Assembly (NCBI GenBank): GCA_028671895.1
Contig: JAPMAC010000197.1
Span: 7,915,501-7,979,500 of the forward strand
DNA length: 64,000 bases
Direction of reading: 5' to 3'
DNA from: Oenanthe sinensis
Taxonomy: Eukaryota > Streptophyta > Magnoliopsida > Apiales > Apiaceae
The stretch's first letter is position 1. Each line of letters opens with the position of its first letter. This document shows positions 1 to 11,930 of this stretch, piece by piece. A program made the translations under genes and the position numbers. The notes beneath the pieces are model-generated. The model was not told the DNA's origin and ran no database searches. It was given only the letters and a program-made list of their open reading frames with translations.

Positions 1-454
1 ACTTTGTGAGTAGGGATCTATCTCCAGTCATATGTCTTGAACACCCACTGTGCAAGTACCAAAGATTTCTTCTTTTTCCTTGCACACATCCTAAAACAAT
101 CAAGTTGATTTTGGTACCCGAGTTGCCTTAAGTGTTGGTTTCCTCACCTCAGGATTCTCAGTGCTAATAATTGGAATATTCATGCTTGCAGAATTAGAGA
201 AATTTGGAGCATGAAAATTGTTGTGCATATTCCAGGGCATAGCAGTCATATTCATGTTGGCAAATGCAAGATATGGATTAAACATATAAGTCATTGATGC
301 ATATTGAGCATGAATAGCATGAAGGTCAACTAAATGAGGATAAACAGAATTAGAATGCATGTTAGGTATAACAGGCACATTGATTGTTGCAGGCATATTG
401 GACTTGCATTGCACAAATAAATGATTCTTACTACCACACTTAACACGTATCTTT
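1..454 (-). pseudogene. Element G gag 3' end and protease start (fragment)
   Basis: Read on the minus strand this holds a CCHC zinc-knuckle remnant (KCGSKNHLFVQC near 435-400), a Met/Asn/Pro-rich linker of about 100 residues, and the start of the retropepsin domain (WYLHSG, then SRHMTGD). The catalytic triad of copia proteases is normally DSG or DTG. Here codon 52-50 reads His, so the aspartate is lost. A 2-bp deletion in the knuckle and a frameshift near 100 also break the frame. This is the downstream continuation of the gag fragment at 28166-30042. It is not functional as read. Confidence 0.75.
450..454. repeat. Target duplication TCTTT, left side of the palindromic unit
   Basis: These five bases abut the LTR terminus (TGTTAT...) at 455. 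On the far side, after the LTR end at 28160, the bases ACTTT (28161-28165) match 4 of 5, and the host gag sequence continues from there. A 5-bp duplication is the copia norm. Confidence 0.6.
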
Positions 455-1538
455 TGTTATTCCTAAGAATAATGTCAATATTTGGAGAAGGGGGGGTTGA
501 ATACAAATATTAAAACTTTTTAGGACTTTTAATATTTGTTCTTGATGTTTGATAGATTCACAGAATATGTTTGAACAAGCAACTGAAAATTAAAATGAAC
601 AAAGAGATTTAAAAATTACTAATGGATTGGTTTTTCCATCAGTTATATATTTTTTGCTCAATGTTCTTAGGTTAAAAGATAACCTAGCTTCGTTTTTACA
701 AAGTTAGAAAGAATCAACTGATCTTATAATGTGCTCTGAAGCTTGAACAGTTGATCTTAAGAAATATTGTCTAACTTCTATATTTTATAACAATGCTACT
801 ACACTTGTTTATATACTACAAGTGTATTTTACAATTCCTATTCTAGGATTGTTTCTATCTGTCTCTCTTTTTCCTTTTTCCTTTTTAGGAAAACAGACTT
901 GAAAGACAGCTTCTGATTGAGTCTTCACAGCCACCCTAGGCTGTCTTCCATAGGTGTGCTTTTGTTCTCTGGATCTACAACAGATAGACTTTCTGTGTTG
1001 TCACAATCAATTGATAATTTGCTGTTAAGCATATCAATTGATTCATCCTTTAATCCATCAACTGATGTTCTTCTTCGATTGATCTTTACATCCATCGATT
1101 GATATAGAATGACTTATCGATTGATAAATGTTATCAATCGATATATCAATCGATGGGTCTTCACATCAGTTGATGGTCTTCAATTCCTGACTTGGCTTCT
1201 TCAATTGATCTCTCATCCATTGAGGCCTCAATATCAATTGATCATCCTTATCTTGTGCAATTTTCTGTCTTCAAATAATTACAATTTGAAAGTTTAATCT
1301 AACATCAATTGATAAGAATTATATCAATTGATTTACACCTTATCGATTGAAATAGACTAAGTACACCTATGCTACAATCCAAATTATCAGTTGACTCATA
1401 TAAACATTTTAACTGATAAATGGTTTCCTGATCAATTGATATTTATAAATTTTCATATTAATTGATCAGTTACATAAGATAAAGTTTCTATGATTCTAAG
1501 ATTAATGTTATCAACAAATTACATGTAGATTCCTAACA
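455..1538 (-). repeat. LTR of family A, left arm (3' LTR)
   Basis: The LTR is bounded by TGTTAG...TAACA (minus strand) and is preceded by a polypurine tract. U3 holds about 17 variants of the word ATCAATTGAT (about 1005-1470). A TATA box lies inside an inverted repeat near 800-826, and the U5 part has the run TTCAACCCCC near 486-504. It pairs with the LTR at 27047-28160 as the outer end of the palindromic unit. Confidence 0.85.
800..826 (-). promoter_or_regulatory. LTR TATA box inside a 9-bp inverted repeat (left arm)
   Basis: TACACTTGT and ACAAGTGTA form perfect 9-bp arms around the TATATAA box of the LTR core promoter. The same arrangement occurs at 27784-27810 and 62480-62506. Confidence 0.6.
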
Positions 1539-1556
1539 ATCTCCCTCTATTTGTGT
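1539..1556 (-). other. Polypurine tract, family A left arm
   Basis: On the minus strand the bases read ACACAAATAGAGGGAGAT directly before the LTR start TGTTAG, the expected plus-strand primer position. Confidence 0.75.
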
Positions 1557-1751
1557 CTGTGATATGAACAGGCATAAATCTACTTGATGATAACAAAACC
1601 CAAAAAAAATTACATTCAGATAGAATCAAGAAATTTAATTAGCACATTAATTTTGGAAATAGCAGATTGATAGATAACTCCTGCAAGCAGCTTCAATGTC
1701 TTCATTGTCTCCATGATTTAATTAGATCATCTTCCTTCTCTTCTCAGCATT

Positions 1752-3246
1752 TTACTTTAGCTGCCTCATGAAAGAACACCTCAAAATTACTTCATCCCTG
1801 TCAGTTTCTCCAAGCTGCCTCATAAGGTAATGTATTTCTTCATCTGTGATTTTATCCAGATATTTGCAGATATCAAATAACTTTGTGTTTCCCTCCACAT
1901 CTGTAAAAATCATAGCATACTTTGGCTCCAACACCACCTTTTTGACATGTGACTTCCATAGCTTTAGAGGTGAATCAGGTTCAGCTTCTGCCTTGGATCT
2001 CCTTAATTTTAAAATTTGTTGTTGAATCTCTTGAGCAATTGTTGTGTTGAGTTTGTACTTTCTGTTGAGTAGAGGAAGGATATACTTTAAAACATTATAA
2101 CTCTGCTTCATTATCACTTTCATGGAATAGGTGATCTTCACTCCATTTTCATGCTCCAATCTCATAGATTCCTCTTGATTAGAAGTAGCAGGATGAGTCC
2201 TTATTTCAATTAGTCCTTTTTCATTAATTACTGGTACTCCCTTCATATCATAACCTTCAATTGTCACATCCTCCCTTATTTCTTCTTGTTGACCCTGAAG
2301 GTTTTCTTGAACCACTATTTTTTGAATAAAACTTGACCTTTTCTTGGCCATAGCTATTTTTCTATTTTTCCTCAATGGTTGCTCCATTGATTGATCTTCC
2401 ATATTCCATTCTATTTCCATTTGCCTTTGCTATTTCCTCATTTTCCTTTTCTCTTCTTGCAGCATTTGACAATCCTGTAGAAATAGCTCCTTGAAGAAGC
2501 TTCTGGCCAACTGGCTCTTTTCTTTTCTTCTCTTCTTCAATCATTATGGCTTTACCCTTTTTCTTCTCTTTAAGGGCTTCAAGATCAATTGATAGAAAGG
2601 CTTTAGCATTTGAGTTTCTTTCTTTGGCAGCCTTTTTTGCATCTTAATTTATTTTTCTTGTTTGAGCAATGAACTCATTCAAGTCTCCTTTTTCTACTGC
2701 CTCTATCATCAACTCTGTGCTTCTATTCAAATCTTCAATTCTTTTCATTTCTCTCTTAATCATTGATTGAGTTTCTCTTTCCCTAGAAATCCTTCTAGCT
2801 TCTAGATCAGTTTCAAATTTCTTGAATTCTTCCTTTTTCTGTTCTAAGTCATCTTTGGGAGAATTAAATGACTTAGATCTTTTTTAAGACTGATTATTCC
2901 TGTTACTTCTGTATTTGAATCTTTTTGTTGCAAAACCACCAATGCCACTTGTCTTGTCCATACCAGATCCACCTACACCACCACTGGCTTTGCTGCCTTT
3001 GCCATCACCATTATCACCATCATCCTTCTTCTTTGTATTCTCCCCCTTTTTGTTATCATCAATTGGAGGGGGTGGTGGCATTCTGTCAAGAAACTTTTGA
3101 AGAATGGAAGCATGATGACTTTGAACTGTAATTATAGCATCCATTTCCTTTTCTAGAGAGCCCACTCTAGTTTCCAAAGCTACAAAGTTCTTTGATTCCT
3201 TGAAGAGCTTGTCTTTGATGTGATTCATGTTGTTGAATGGTAGCTT
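1752..3246 (-). pseudogene. Family A extra ORF, C-terminal part, left arm
   Basis: This is the last third of the extra ORF found downstream of pol; the intact-order copy is at 22844-26874. It encodes a predicted coiled coil (HIKDKLFKESKNF, LETRVGSLEKEMDAI), a Gly/Asp/Lys-rich linker, further Lys/Glu-rich helix, and a conserved C-terminus (LEPKYAMIFTDVEG, LMRQLGETDRDE). Stops and a frameshift break it. Element B cuts it at 3246 and the rest resumes at 11652. The function is unknown; there is no catalytic motif, signal peptide or membrane segment. Bases 1557-1751 are 3' untranslated sequence. Confidence 0.7.
3242..3246. repeat. Target duplication AGCTT, left side of element B
   Basis: AGCTT precedes the 5' LTR and is repeated at 11652-11656 after the 3' LTR. 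The uninterrupted target is visible in the right arm near 25381-25392. Confidence 0.95.
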
Positions 3247-4789
3247 TGTTAGTAATTGTGCTCTAGAGACAATACTTTTTATATTTTAAGGAAATTATTT
3301 ATTATTAAGGATTATGTTTTATTGATTATTATTTATTTATTATGTTTTATTTACTGCGTAATAAATTGAAAGCATAATAAATGTCCTTGGAATTTTGATA
3401 CGTATTATATATCTTTAAGTATGTGACTTAAAAATGAGATTATATGAATAATATCTTATCCCTAAAATTCCCTAGTCGAGTATTATTATTTAAGAACAAT
3501 AATAATGCACAAAGACTAGTATGTTTCTTGACAGATGACCACATCTCATTGGTCATAGGTATGGGGATACTAAAGTCAAGAACATAAGTGCATGTCTCAA
3601 TGCATGGCACTGGAATGACCCGCTGTGAGATTCTACATGTTAAGTAAGTGTCATAAGTAATTCTCACTGTGATAATGGTGTAATGATCCTTAGACCTGAA
3701 ATCATTATATTTCTATACGAGAATTAATATACTTTGATTATATTAAAAGTTACCTTTGACCGGGTGATGATAAAAGTGGACATTGGGTATATTATGAATC
3801 GTATGAGAAATATGAATGATCTAGATGGGATTTAATCCTCCTAATTTTAGGAGTGATATTATTGGCCTCTTGTTTGAGTGAGACTATGAAAAGCACGGCC
3901 GTGCTCAAATGTTGATTTGATTTTAATAGTCTACTCATCGATCAAGAAAATAAAGATTAAATTATGAAGAGGATGACACGAGACATGCCTTGAGTTTAAT
4001 CTATAATATCAAGATTAAAGGGATTATATTACATGGAACATTATTCACGAAAGGCTTAATCGAATCACCGATTTATTATTATTACTTGGGTTGCAATGAT
4101 GTATTACTAGATGCTGCTCATTGTTTACAATTTTAATTAGATATTAAAATTGTTGCCAACGTAATAATAACCTACAGGGTCACACACAAAGAACGCTTGA
4201 ATGAGAAATAATTTAAATTATGAATTTAAATTAAATAAGTAATTTATTTTATTTATGATATTAATTAAGTATGACTTAATTAATTATATAAATAGAATAA
4301 ATGAATTACTTAAACTAATTCCAAAATTAATAATTAATTAATTAAGTGAGACTTAATTAAATAATTTAGAATTTTGGATTAGTATTAATTATAATTGGAT
4401 TATAATTAGAAAACTTATTCCTCTCTCTATATAATCTCTTTATGGGCTGATTTAATATAATAGAGATTTTACAAAAACCCTAGCCGCTCTGAGAGAGGAG
4501 GAAGATAGAGAGAGAAGAAGTTTTCGGGTGCTAGTACACATCAATCCTTCATGAAAAGTGTTCGTGTGGATACCGTAGAGCGTAGATCGCGAGAGCGGGA
4601 TACGTGGTGATTAAACAAGCTTTGGACCTCCATTAATCTTCCATTAATGAACCGTTAAAGCTTCTAAAGGTATTTATTCTTTATCTCCGAATTAAATCTT
4701 TTGTTTTCGCATGGATCCTGCGGAGGGTTTCGCTATTTTGATTTATTTTTCGCGTTTATTCCGCTGCGTTTGTGTCACGAAACCCTACA
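3247..4789 (+). repeat. 5' LTR of element B
   Basis: It starts TGTTAGTAATTG and ends CGAAACCCTACA, directly before the primer site. The 75-residue reading frame on its minus strand (3667-3440) recurs in all four LTR copies only because the LTR is repeated. Confidence 0.93.
4428..4483 (+). promoter_or_regulatory. LTR core promoter of element B: TATA box and telobox
   Basis: TATATAAT at 4428-4435 is followed about 40 bp downstream by AAACCCTAG (telobox type, near 4476) and a purine-rich GAGAGAGGAGG leader. This is the likely start of the element's transcript (R region). The arrangement is conserved in the other three LTR copies. Confidence 0.55.
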
Positions 4790-4790
4790 A

Positions 4791-4808
4791 TGGCATCAGA
4801 GCTACTTG
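4791..4808 (+). other. Primer binding site of element B
   Basis: TGGCATCAGAGCTACTTG lies one base after the LTR and resembles the plant copia site TGGTATCAGAGC, complementary to the 3' end of initiator tRNA-Met. Confidence 0.85.
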
Positions 4809-6730
4809 CAAAACGTTTTAATTCGGTTATGTGCTTAACAGTTTTTGATATATAAGCATGTATGCGATCTATCATGATTTTATATTGATATAATATGTAT
4901 ATGTTTATATATATTATGAATATGTGATATTCATATGATGTATAATCATATGATGATTATGTGTGTTGATGTATGTATATGATACATGTTTGTTCTTATT
5001 ATGGGAATCGTATTCGATACGAATTCTGAAACGGCTGCCGGTGATTTTCTGAAATCTGTGTCCGTTGTCCAATTTTCGCAAACAATATATGTTTTCTGAC
5101 TGGAATCGGGTCACTGAGCAATACTGACATAGTCAGATCTGCGTCTGTAAGCCATTAGATGTCGTTAAGGGCCTTGAAATAGCGATTTATTGTCTTCAGA
5201 AATCTGTTTTTAATTTTCTGAAATTTCGAAATTTGTTATATATGATTATATGATATGATTATATAATATGAGATATATTATATGTGTTATATGATAGCAT
5301 GGTGGATGGTTATGGCCTAAAGACCCATAGGATAGTGGTTTTGATTTATGGTTTTGGTTTCTAAATACGACTTGCATGTCGTTTATTCATTGTAATTTAA
5401 TTATCTCGAATGTAACTCGAGTTCTTCTTGTAATTTCATTAGAATAGTTTTATTTTTATTATTCAATGTAATTATCAATGAAGACTTTCAAGTAAGTAGG
5501 CGATCCAAAAGGGGATGATGGAGCAATGAAGAAAGAAGACATGTAATAGATAGTATTTTTAAAACCACCATAGACTGACCTTGATATTTCCATTAGCTTG
5601 GAAATATCATATAGGATGGGGCCATAACCAAACACGTTTAATTTACGCACATTACATATATGTATATGATTGCATGTATTGGTATGTATGCGTAGATATA
5701 ATTGAGATGCATGCTTAATATTGATTAATCATGTATGTATTAGATACGACACCCATGCCATGTTTGCTTAAACATGATAAAATCTGTAACGATTCAAGAT
5801 TTTAAAATTAACAAACGATCATGAGATTCTTGTGTTTATGAAGTATGGATTTTTAAAACACGGAATTAAATATGGATTTTTGATATCTATAATTGGGATT
5901 TTCTGACAAAAGCGGATATGCGTATTCGTAAGGCTGATGGGTTTTAAGTGTGACCATTGGTATCCTCCATCTACCTGGGAAATGAACAATTTAAGATGTC
6001 GATTTGAAATATTTGGTTCAAGGAAAAATTGAGGATCTCTTTATGATATGATCATGATCGTTATAAATTTTCTAAAACCCCTTAACAAAATATTAAGTTT
6101 TACTCAGATGCTTTCCAATGAATGAACACTCATCGAATCCTAGATCGATAAGGGGAAGGACTGTCAGTGGCAGGGGACTCCTATCTATCGTGGTGAGATG
6201 CGACGAATATAAACGGTTATATTCGGCCGTTGTATCATTGGGTCTAACTTAACTGAGTCGTCATAATAAGTGAAAATAAACGGTTATATTCAACTATTAT
6301 GAACTTAGAAGCATAGAGTTTGGTTAAAAGTCTATTATATAGATAAGATCAATCGTTGTTCACCAAACTATCCAAGAATTATATATGATATAATTGACAG
6401 CTGTTGTCTACCTAAATAATCATTTTCTAAGGACTTCCAGTGGTTGACTTAGGACATGACGAAATATGGATCTTGGCTCACTAGAAAGAATTATGGGATA
6501 TACTTTCCAAATTAATAGTAAGGGCTATTAGTTTGATAAAAATAGTGGGAGGTATATGATGATATACCATAATCACTTAAACATAATTAATATTAAATTT
6601 GCAATCTAGTTTATTTTATGCACTTTAATATTGTAGATATCAAATGATAAACACAAACAACTTCTCTATGCGATCAGTTCTTGAGAAGGACATGTAGACG
6701 AGAATATATTTCCTTGACTGACATAGGAGC
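4809..6730 (+). other. Untranslated leader of element B (no gene)
   Basis: This 1.9-kb AT-rich leader between primer site and gag has no ORF worth calling. It holds one copy (about 4865-5190) of a unit that is present twice, diverged, in element C. Runs of TATGAT/ATATGATATA near 4910-4980 and 5230-5300 are the only low-complexity structure. Confidence 0.7.
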
Positions 6731-7402
6731 TTGAGGATCGTCCTCGGGCACCACGATATTAGTCAAATCTCTTCCCCTGCTCTTAAAGTTGAGAATGTAA
6801 CATGTGCAAATCATAGTGCTTATTGGAAGCAAATTGATGTTGCGACTGATGTTTCATGTCTCATGCTCGCAAATATATGTGCTGAGCTTAAGAAGCAATA
6901 CAAGCATATAGATGCTTATGAAACGATTGAGCACAAGATATATTTGAAAGGGCACTATACACTTATAAGTAAGGAGAGTGAGACCCGGTTACACCACATG
7001 TTCTAAAGATTATAGGGTATAATGAATACCATTGATATTTTGGGTTTCCAGATTGGTCTGGAGACAGTTAGATTTGATCTTACAATCTTTGGACAAATAT
7101 TATTCTTATTTTGTTATGAACAATAAAGTGAATAAGATTGGTAAAACACCCATTGAGTTGCTAAGCATGTTGAGAACTGCTGAAAGTAATATGATAAATG
7201 CATGAACTACTACTATATTGATGGTAAACATATGGAATGCAAAAGGGAAAGGAAAATGGAAAGGCAAGGAGAAGATTTGATCTAGTTCTGTTGTCAAACC
7301 AAAGTCCAATCCCTAAAGCAGACTCTAAAGTCTGAATGAGGTGTTGATAAAGAAGACGATTGTCACTTCTGTGGAAAGTTGGGAGACTGGAAATTAAACT
7401 GT
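6731..7402 (+). pseudogene. Element B gag (degenerate)
   Basis: An open stretch of 91 codons (6731-7006) carries gag-like sequence (CLMLANICAELKKQY, then YETIEHKIYLKG) and ends in a stop shared with element C. Further gag follows out of frame up to a zinc knuckle at 7361-7402. The knuckle has C-X2-C and the final C, but the histidine position is Asp (GDWKLNC), a lesion also present in C. Copia gag is normally 250-400 residues, so this is a remnant. Confidence 0.7.
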
Positions 7403-10100
7403 CATGCTTAATTGGAAGATTGGAAGATGATGATCAATAAGGGTCAAGCTTAAGGTATCGGGTTGGAATTGGAGTAAAGATAGTTGCTCTGGTTCGAGGA
7501 ACTCGTTACTTAATTTTTGGCCTATAAGGAAAATTTAGAACTTAATAATTGTTATAGCATGCTTGCAATTGGCAGAGACATTATTTCAGTTTCTTGTTTG
7601 GACAAGAAAGGCTTTTTCATTTTATAACAATAGTTGTTTATCCTATTTTGATGATGAGCCTTATAATGTTGCACATCTAATTAACAATTTATATGTTCTA
7701 AAGTGACTCAAATCAAATATTACCTTTGGCACTGTCGCTGAGGCCATATTAATGAGAAACGCATTTCAGAATACATAAGGATGCATTCATGGATAAGTTT
7801 GATTATGAATCATACAAAAGGATGCGAATCTTGGTTTATTTGGTAAAATGACTAAAGCTCCTTTTACCGGACATGGTGAAGGGATCATTAAATGGGTATG
7901 ACTTATACATAGTGATGTATGTGGTCATATGTGTACGATGACAAAAGGTAGATTTTATTAACTTCATAAAATTTACTAATTATTTTAGTAGATACGGATA
8001 TATGTATCTTTTGAAGAACTAATCCGAATCATTTGAAAAGTTCAAAGACTATAAAGATGAAGTAGAAAATATCAAAGAAAAGTTTTTTTGATAGGAGAGA
8101 TCACACCTTGTTGGACATGGTGCGATCAATGTTGAGTCAATGAATCTTCCAATTAGTTTCTGGGGTTGCACCCTGGAAACGGCTCCACATACACTTAACT
8201 GTGTTCCTACTAAATTGGTTCAAAAGACTCCTTATGAGATACGGACTGAAAAACGTCACAGCATGTCATTTATAAAATTTTGGGGATGTGAAGCGTTTGT
8301 GAAACGTCTAATCTCTGACAAGCTAGGACCAAAATCAGACAAATATAATTTTGTGGAATACCCAACTGAAACAAGGGGTTATTCTTTCTATAATCCTTCT
8401 GAGAACAAAGTGTTTGTTGCTCGAACTGCTGAGAGATAGTGGGAGGAAATAGATCTCAATGAAGTTTGAGACCCACATGATAACGTTGAACCAGTGGAGG
8501 AACCTGGGTAGAATGTACAAGAAAAATAATACTGCTCAAGAAACACAGGTGTTCGTAGGTAGTAGGATTCGCCATGAGCCCGAGAGATAATATGGATTTC
8601 TCTTGACTCAAGATGGTGATGTGATGCTTGTGGATGAAGATGAGCCTCTCACCTACCTAGATACTATAAACACTCCAGATTCTAAGAGATGGCTGGATGC
8701 CATTAAATCTGAGATGGAATCCATGTATACTAATCAAGTATGCACTTTGGTTGATCCACCTGAAGGGGTAAAACCTATGGGGTGCAAGTGGGTTTTCAAG
8801 AAGAAGACCGACATGGATGCTAATGTACAGACCTATAAGGCACGATTGGTGGCAAAAGGTTTCAAGAAAATTCATGGTATTGACTATGATGAGACCTTTT
8901 CACCAGTTGTTATGGTCATGTCCATCAGGATTTTGCTTGCTATAGCTGCTTACTATGACTATGAAATCTGGCAAATGGATGTCAAAACCGCTTTCTTAAA
9001 TGAGAGCCTTGAAGAAGATATGGATGTGTACATAACACACCCTAAGGGTTTTGTTGATCTAAAGGATGCTGGAAATGTATGTAAGTTGCGTCGATCCATT
9101 TATGGATTAAAGCAGGCCTCGAGGAGATGGAACATTTATTTTTATGAAACAGTCAAAAAGAGCTTGACTTTATTCAGAATGAAGATGAAACTTGTGTTTA
9201 CAAGAAGTTTAGTGGGAGCCATGTGGCATTCCTAGTATTATATGTTGATGATATATTACTAATAGTGAATGACATTCCTTCTCTACAGACTGTGAAGACT
9301 TGGTTGAGAAATAATTTCTCAATGAAAGACTTAGGCGATGTGACATATATATTAGGGATCGAGATCTATAGAGATAGATCAAGGTGATTGATCGGCCTAA
9401 TTTAGAGTACATACATTGACAAAGTTTTGCATCGATTTCAAATGCAAAGAGACTAAAATGGATATGTCCCAATGTCTCATGGGATAGTGATCTCAAAATA
9501 AAATTTGTCCTAAATCATTGGCTGATAGGGACTGCATGAGTAAAATTCCATATGCGTCAGCAATTGGTTTTATAATGTGTGCAATGATATGTACTTGTCC
9601 TGATGTCTCGTATGCTTTAACCATGATGAGTAGATACCGATCTAATCCAGGTGAAGGTCACTGGACGACAGTCAAGAATATTCTTAAGTACTTAAAGAGG
9701 ACTAAAGATTCATTCTTGTTATATGGAGGAGATGTGAAGCTAGTTGTAAGAGGTTTCAGTGATACTGGTTTCTAGACAGATAACGATAATTTAATGTTTC
9801 TGTCTGGCTTTGTGTTTTATTGAGATGTTGTATGCTGGAATGGTTCACAGCAAAGACAATTGTTGATTTTACAATAGAACCTGAGTATATTGATGCTTGT
9901 GAACCAGCCAAGGAGGCTGTTTGGGCATGTACTTAGGAGATATCACCTAATTAATGAGATTAAGGATCAATGAGATATACATATATGTAAAGTGTATACT
10001 AATAATAATATTGCAGACACACTGACTAAGGCTTTGTCGCAGCAGAAGCACGAAAGTCACACTAGTTCCATGAGTATTGGATACTTGGGTAATTGGCTCT
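7403..10100 (+). pseudogene. Element B pol (degenerate)
   Basis: The domains come in the copia order. GAG-pre-integrase traces (GRDIISVSCLDKKGF near 7570; GKMTKAPF near 7840) are followed by integrase (HSDVCG near 7910; FWGCTLETAPHTLNCVP at 8160). Reverse transcriptase runs 8603-9235 (WQMDVKTAFLNESLEE, YGLKQAS) with YVDDILL in another frame near 9241. RNase H follows (9518-9775 and after). Frameshifts and stops occur throughout, including a TAG at 9774-9776 shared with element C. The RT resembles that of element E but is clearly a different family. Confidence 0.85.
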
Positions 10101-10116
10101 AGTGCAAGTGGGAGAT
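10101..10116 (+). other. Polypurine tract of element B
   Basis: AGTGCAAGTGGGAGAT directly precedes the 3' LTR. Element E shares the core AAGTGGGAGAT. Confidence 0.8.
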
Positions 10117-11651
10117 TGTTAGTAATTGTGCTCTAGAGACAATACTTTTTATATTTTAAGGAAAATATTTATTATTAAGGATTATGTTTTATTGATTATT
10201 ATTTATTTATTATGTTTTATTTACTGCGTAATAAATTGAAAGCATAATAAATGTCCTTGGAATTTTGATACGTATTATATATCTTTAAGTATGTGACTTA
10301 AAAATGAGATTATATGAATAGTATCTTATTCCTAAAATTCCCTAGTCGAGTATTATTATTTAAGGACAATAATAATGCACAAAGACTAGTATGTTTCTTG
10401 ACAGATGACCACATCTCATTGGTCATAGGTATGGGGATACTAAAGTCAAGAACATAAGTGCATGTCTCAATGCATGGCACTGGAATGACCCGCTGTGAGA
10501 TTCTACATGTTAAGTAAGTGTCATAAGTAATTATCACTGTGATAATGGTGTAATGATCCTTAGACCTGAAATCATTATATTTCTATACGAGAATTAATAT
10601 ACTTTGATTACATTAAAAGTTACCTTTGACCGGGTGATGATAAAAGTGGACATTGAGTATATTATGAATCGTATGAGAAATATGAATGATCTAGATGGGA
10701 TTTAATCCTCCTAATTTTAGGAGTGATATTATTGGCCTCTTGTTTGAGTGAGACTATGAAATGCACGGCCGTGCTCAAATGTTGATTTGATTTTAATAAT
10801 AGTCTACTCATCGATCAAGAAAATAAAGATTAAATTATGAAGAGGATGACACGAGACATGCCTTGAGTTTAATTTATAATATCAAGATTAAAGGGATTAT
10901 ATTACATGGAACATTATTCACGAAAGGCTTAATCGAATCACCGATTTATTATTATTACTTGGGTAGCAATGATGTATTACTAGATGCCGCTCATTGTTTA
11001 TAATTTTAATTAGATATTAAAATTGTTGTCAACGTAATAATAACCTACAGGGTCACACACAAAGAACGCTTGAAGGAGAAATAATTTAAATTATGAATTT
11101 AAATTAAATAAGTAATTTATTTTATTTATGATATTAATTAAGTATGACTTAATTAATTATATAAATAGAATAAATGAATTACTTAAACTAATTCCAAAAT
11201 TAATAATTAATTAATTAAGTGAGACTTAATTAAATAATTTAGAATTTTGGATTAGTATTAATTATAATTGGATTATAATTAGAAAACTTATTCCTCTCTC
11301 TATATAATCTCTTTATGGGCTGATTTAATATAATAGAGATTTTACAAAAACCCTAGCCGCTCTGAGAGAGGAGGAAGATAGAGAGAGAAGAAGTTTTCGG
11401 GTGCTAGTACACATCAATCCTTCATGAAAAGTGTTCGTGTGGATACTGTAGAGCGTAGATCGCGAGAGCGGGATACGTGGTGATTAAACAAGCTTTGGAC
11501 CTCCATTAATGAACTGTTAAAGCTTCTAAAGGTATTTATTCTTTATCTCCGAATTAAATCTTTTGTTTTCGCATGGATCCTGCGGAGGGTTTCGCTATTT
11601 TGATTTATTTTTCGCGTTTATTCCGCTGCGTTTGTGTCACGAAACCCTACA
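10117..11651 (+). repeat. 3' LTR of element B
   Basis: It matches the 5' LTR except for about 16 substitutions, a 3-bp insertion near 10799 and an 11-bp deletion near 11510. The deletion lies between two direct CCATTAAT copies. Confidence 0.93.
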
Positions 11652-11656
11652 AGCTT
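11652..11656. repeat. Target duplication AGCTT, right side of element B
   Basis: It is identical to 3242-3246, and the interrupted extra ORF continues from here. Confidence 0.95.
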
Positions 11657-11925
11657 TTCATCCAATCTCCAATCCAAAACATCCTTGTTGGTAGAGATAG
11701 AGTCATTGATAATCTCCAGTTCCCTCTTCACTCCTGTCACTGTCATCTATTAAATTTTCAGTGATTCTCTCATACAGTGAGCAATTCTCCTTTGAGTAGG
11801 ATCTTCAATTTCTCCTTCCACCATTGCCCTTCTATATTGAGAGAGAATTTTAGTTTCAACAGTTTTTAAGGAACCATCAATTATGCTCATCCATGGCTCC
11901 TCATCAGAATCTTCTTCTAGCTCTT
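11657..11925 (-). pseudogene. Family A extra ORF, middle segment, left arm
   Basis: This short stretch between element B and the solo LTR matches 25131-25380 of the right arm on the opposite strand. It includes EPWMSTIDGSL and the helix around IAHCMRESLKIQK. It belongs to the same extra ORF as 1752-3246 and 13094-15346. Confidence 0.75.
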
Positions 11926-11930
11926 CAGGT
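11926..11930. repeat. Target duplication CAGGT, left side of the solo LTR
   Basis: CAGGT is repeated exactly at 13089-13093. The right arm shows the single-copy target near 25109. Confidence 0.95.

Larger units (their letters stand above)
3247..11651 (+). mobile_element. Element B, full-length defective copia retrotransposon
   Basis: B has two long LTRs (1543 and 1535 bp), a primer site at 4791, a polypurine tract at 10101-10116 and a perfect 5-bp target duplication, AGCTT. The empty site is seen in the other arm of the palindrome. By hand count the LTRs differ at about 16 positions plus two small indels, about 1 percent, so it is fairly young. Gag and pol are recognisable but full of stops and frameshifts, many shared with element C at 35576-43313. 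It must have moved using proteins made elsewhere. Confidence 0.93.

Noticed and set aside
3440..3667. A 75-residue minus-strand ORF that recurs at 10310-10537, 33936-34163 and 41964-42191
   Set aside because: It lies in U3 of four copies of the same LTR. Its recurrence follows from the LTR being repeated, and the reading is antisense to the element with no recognisable domain.
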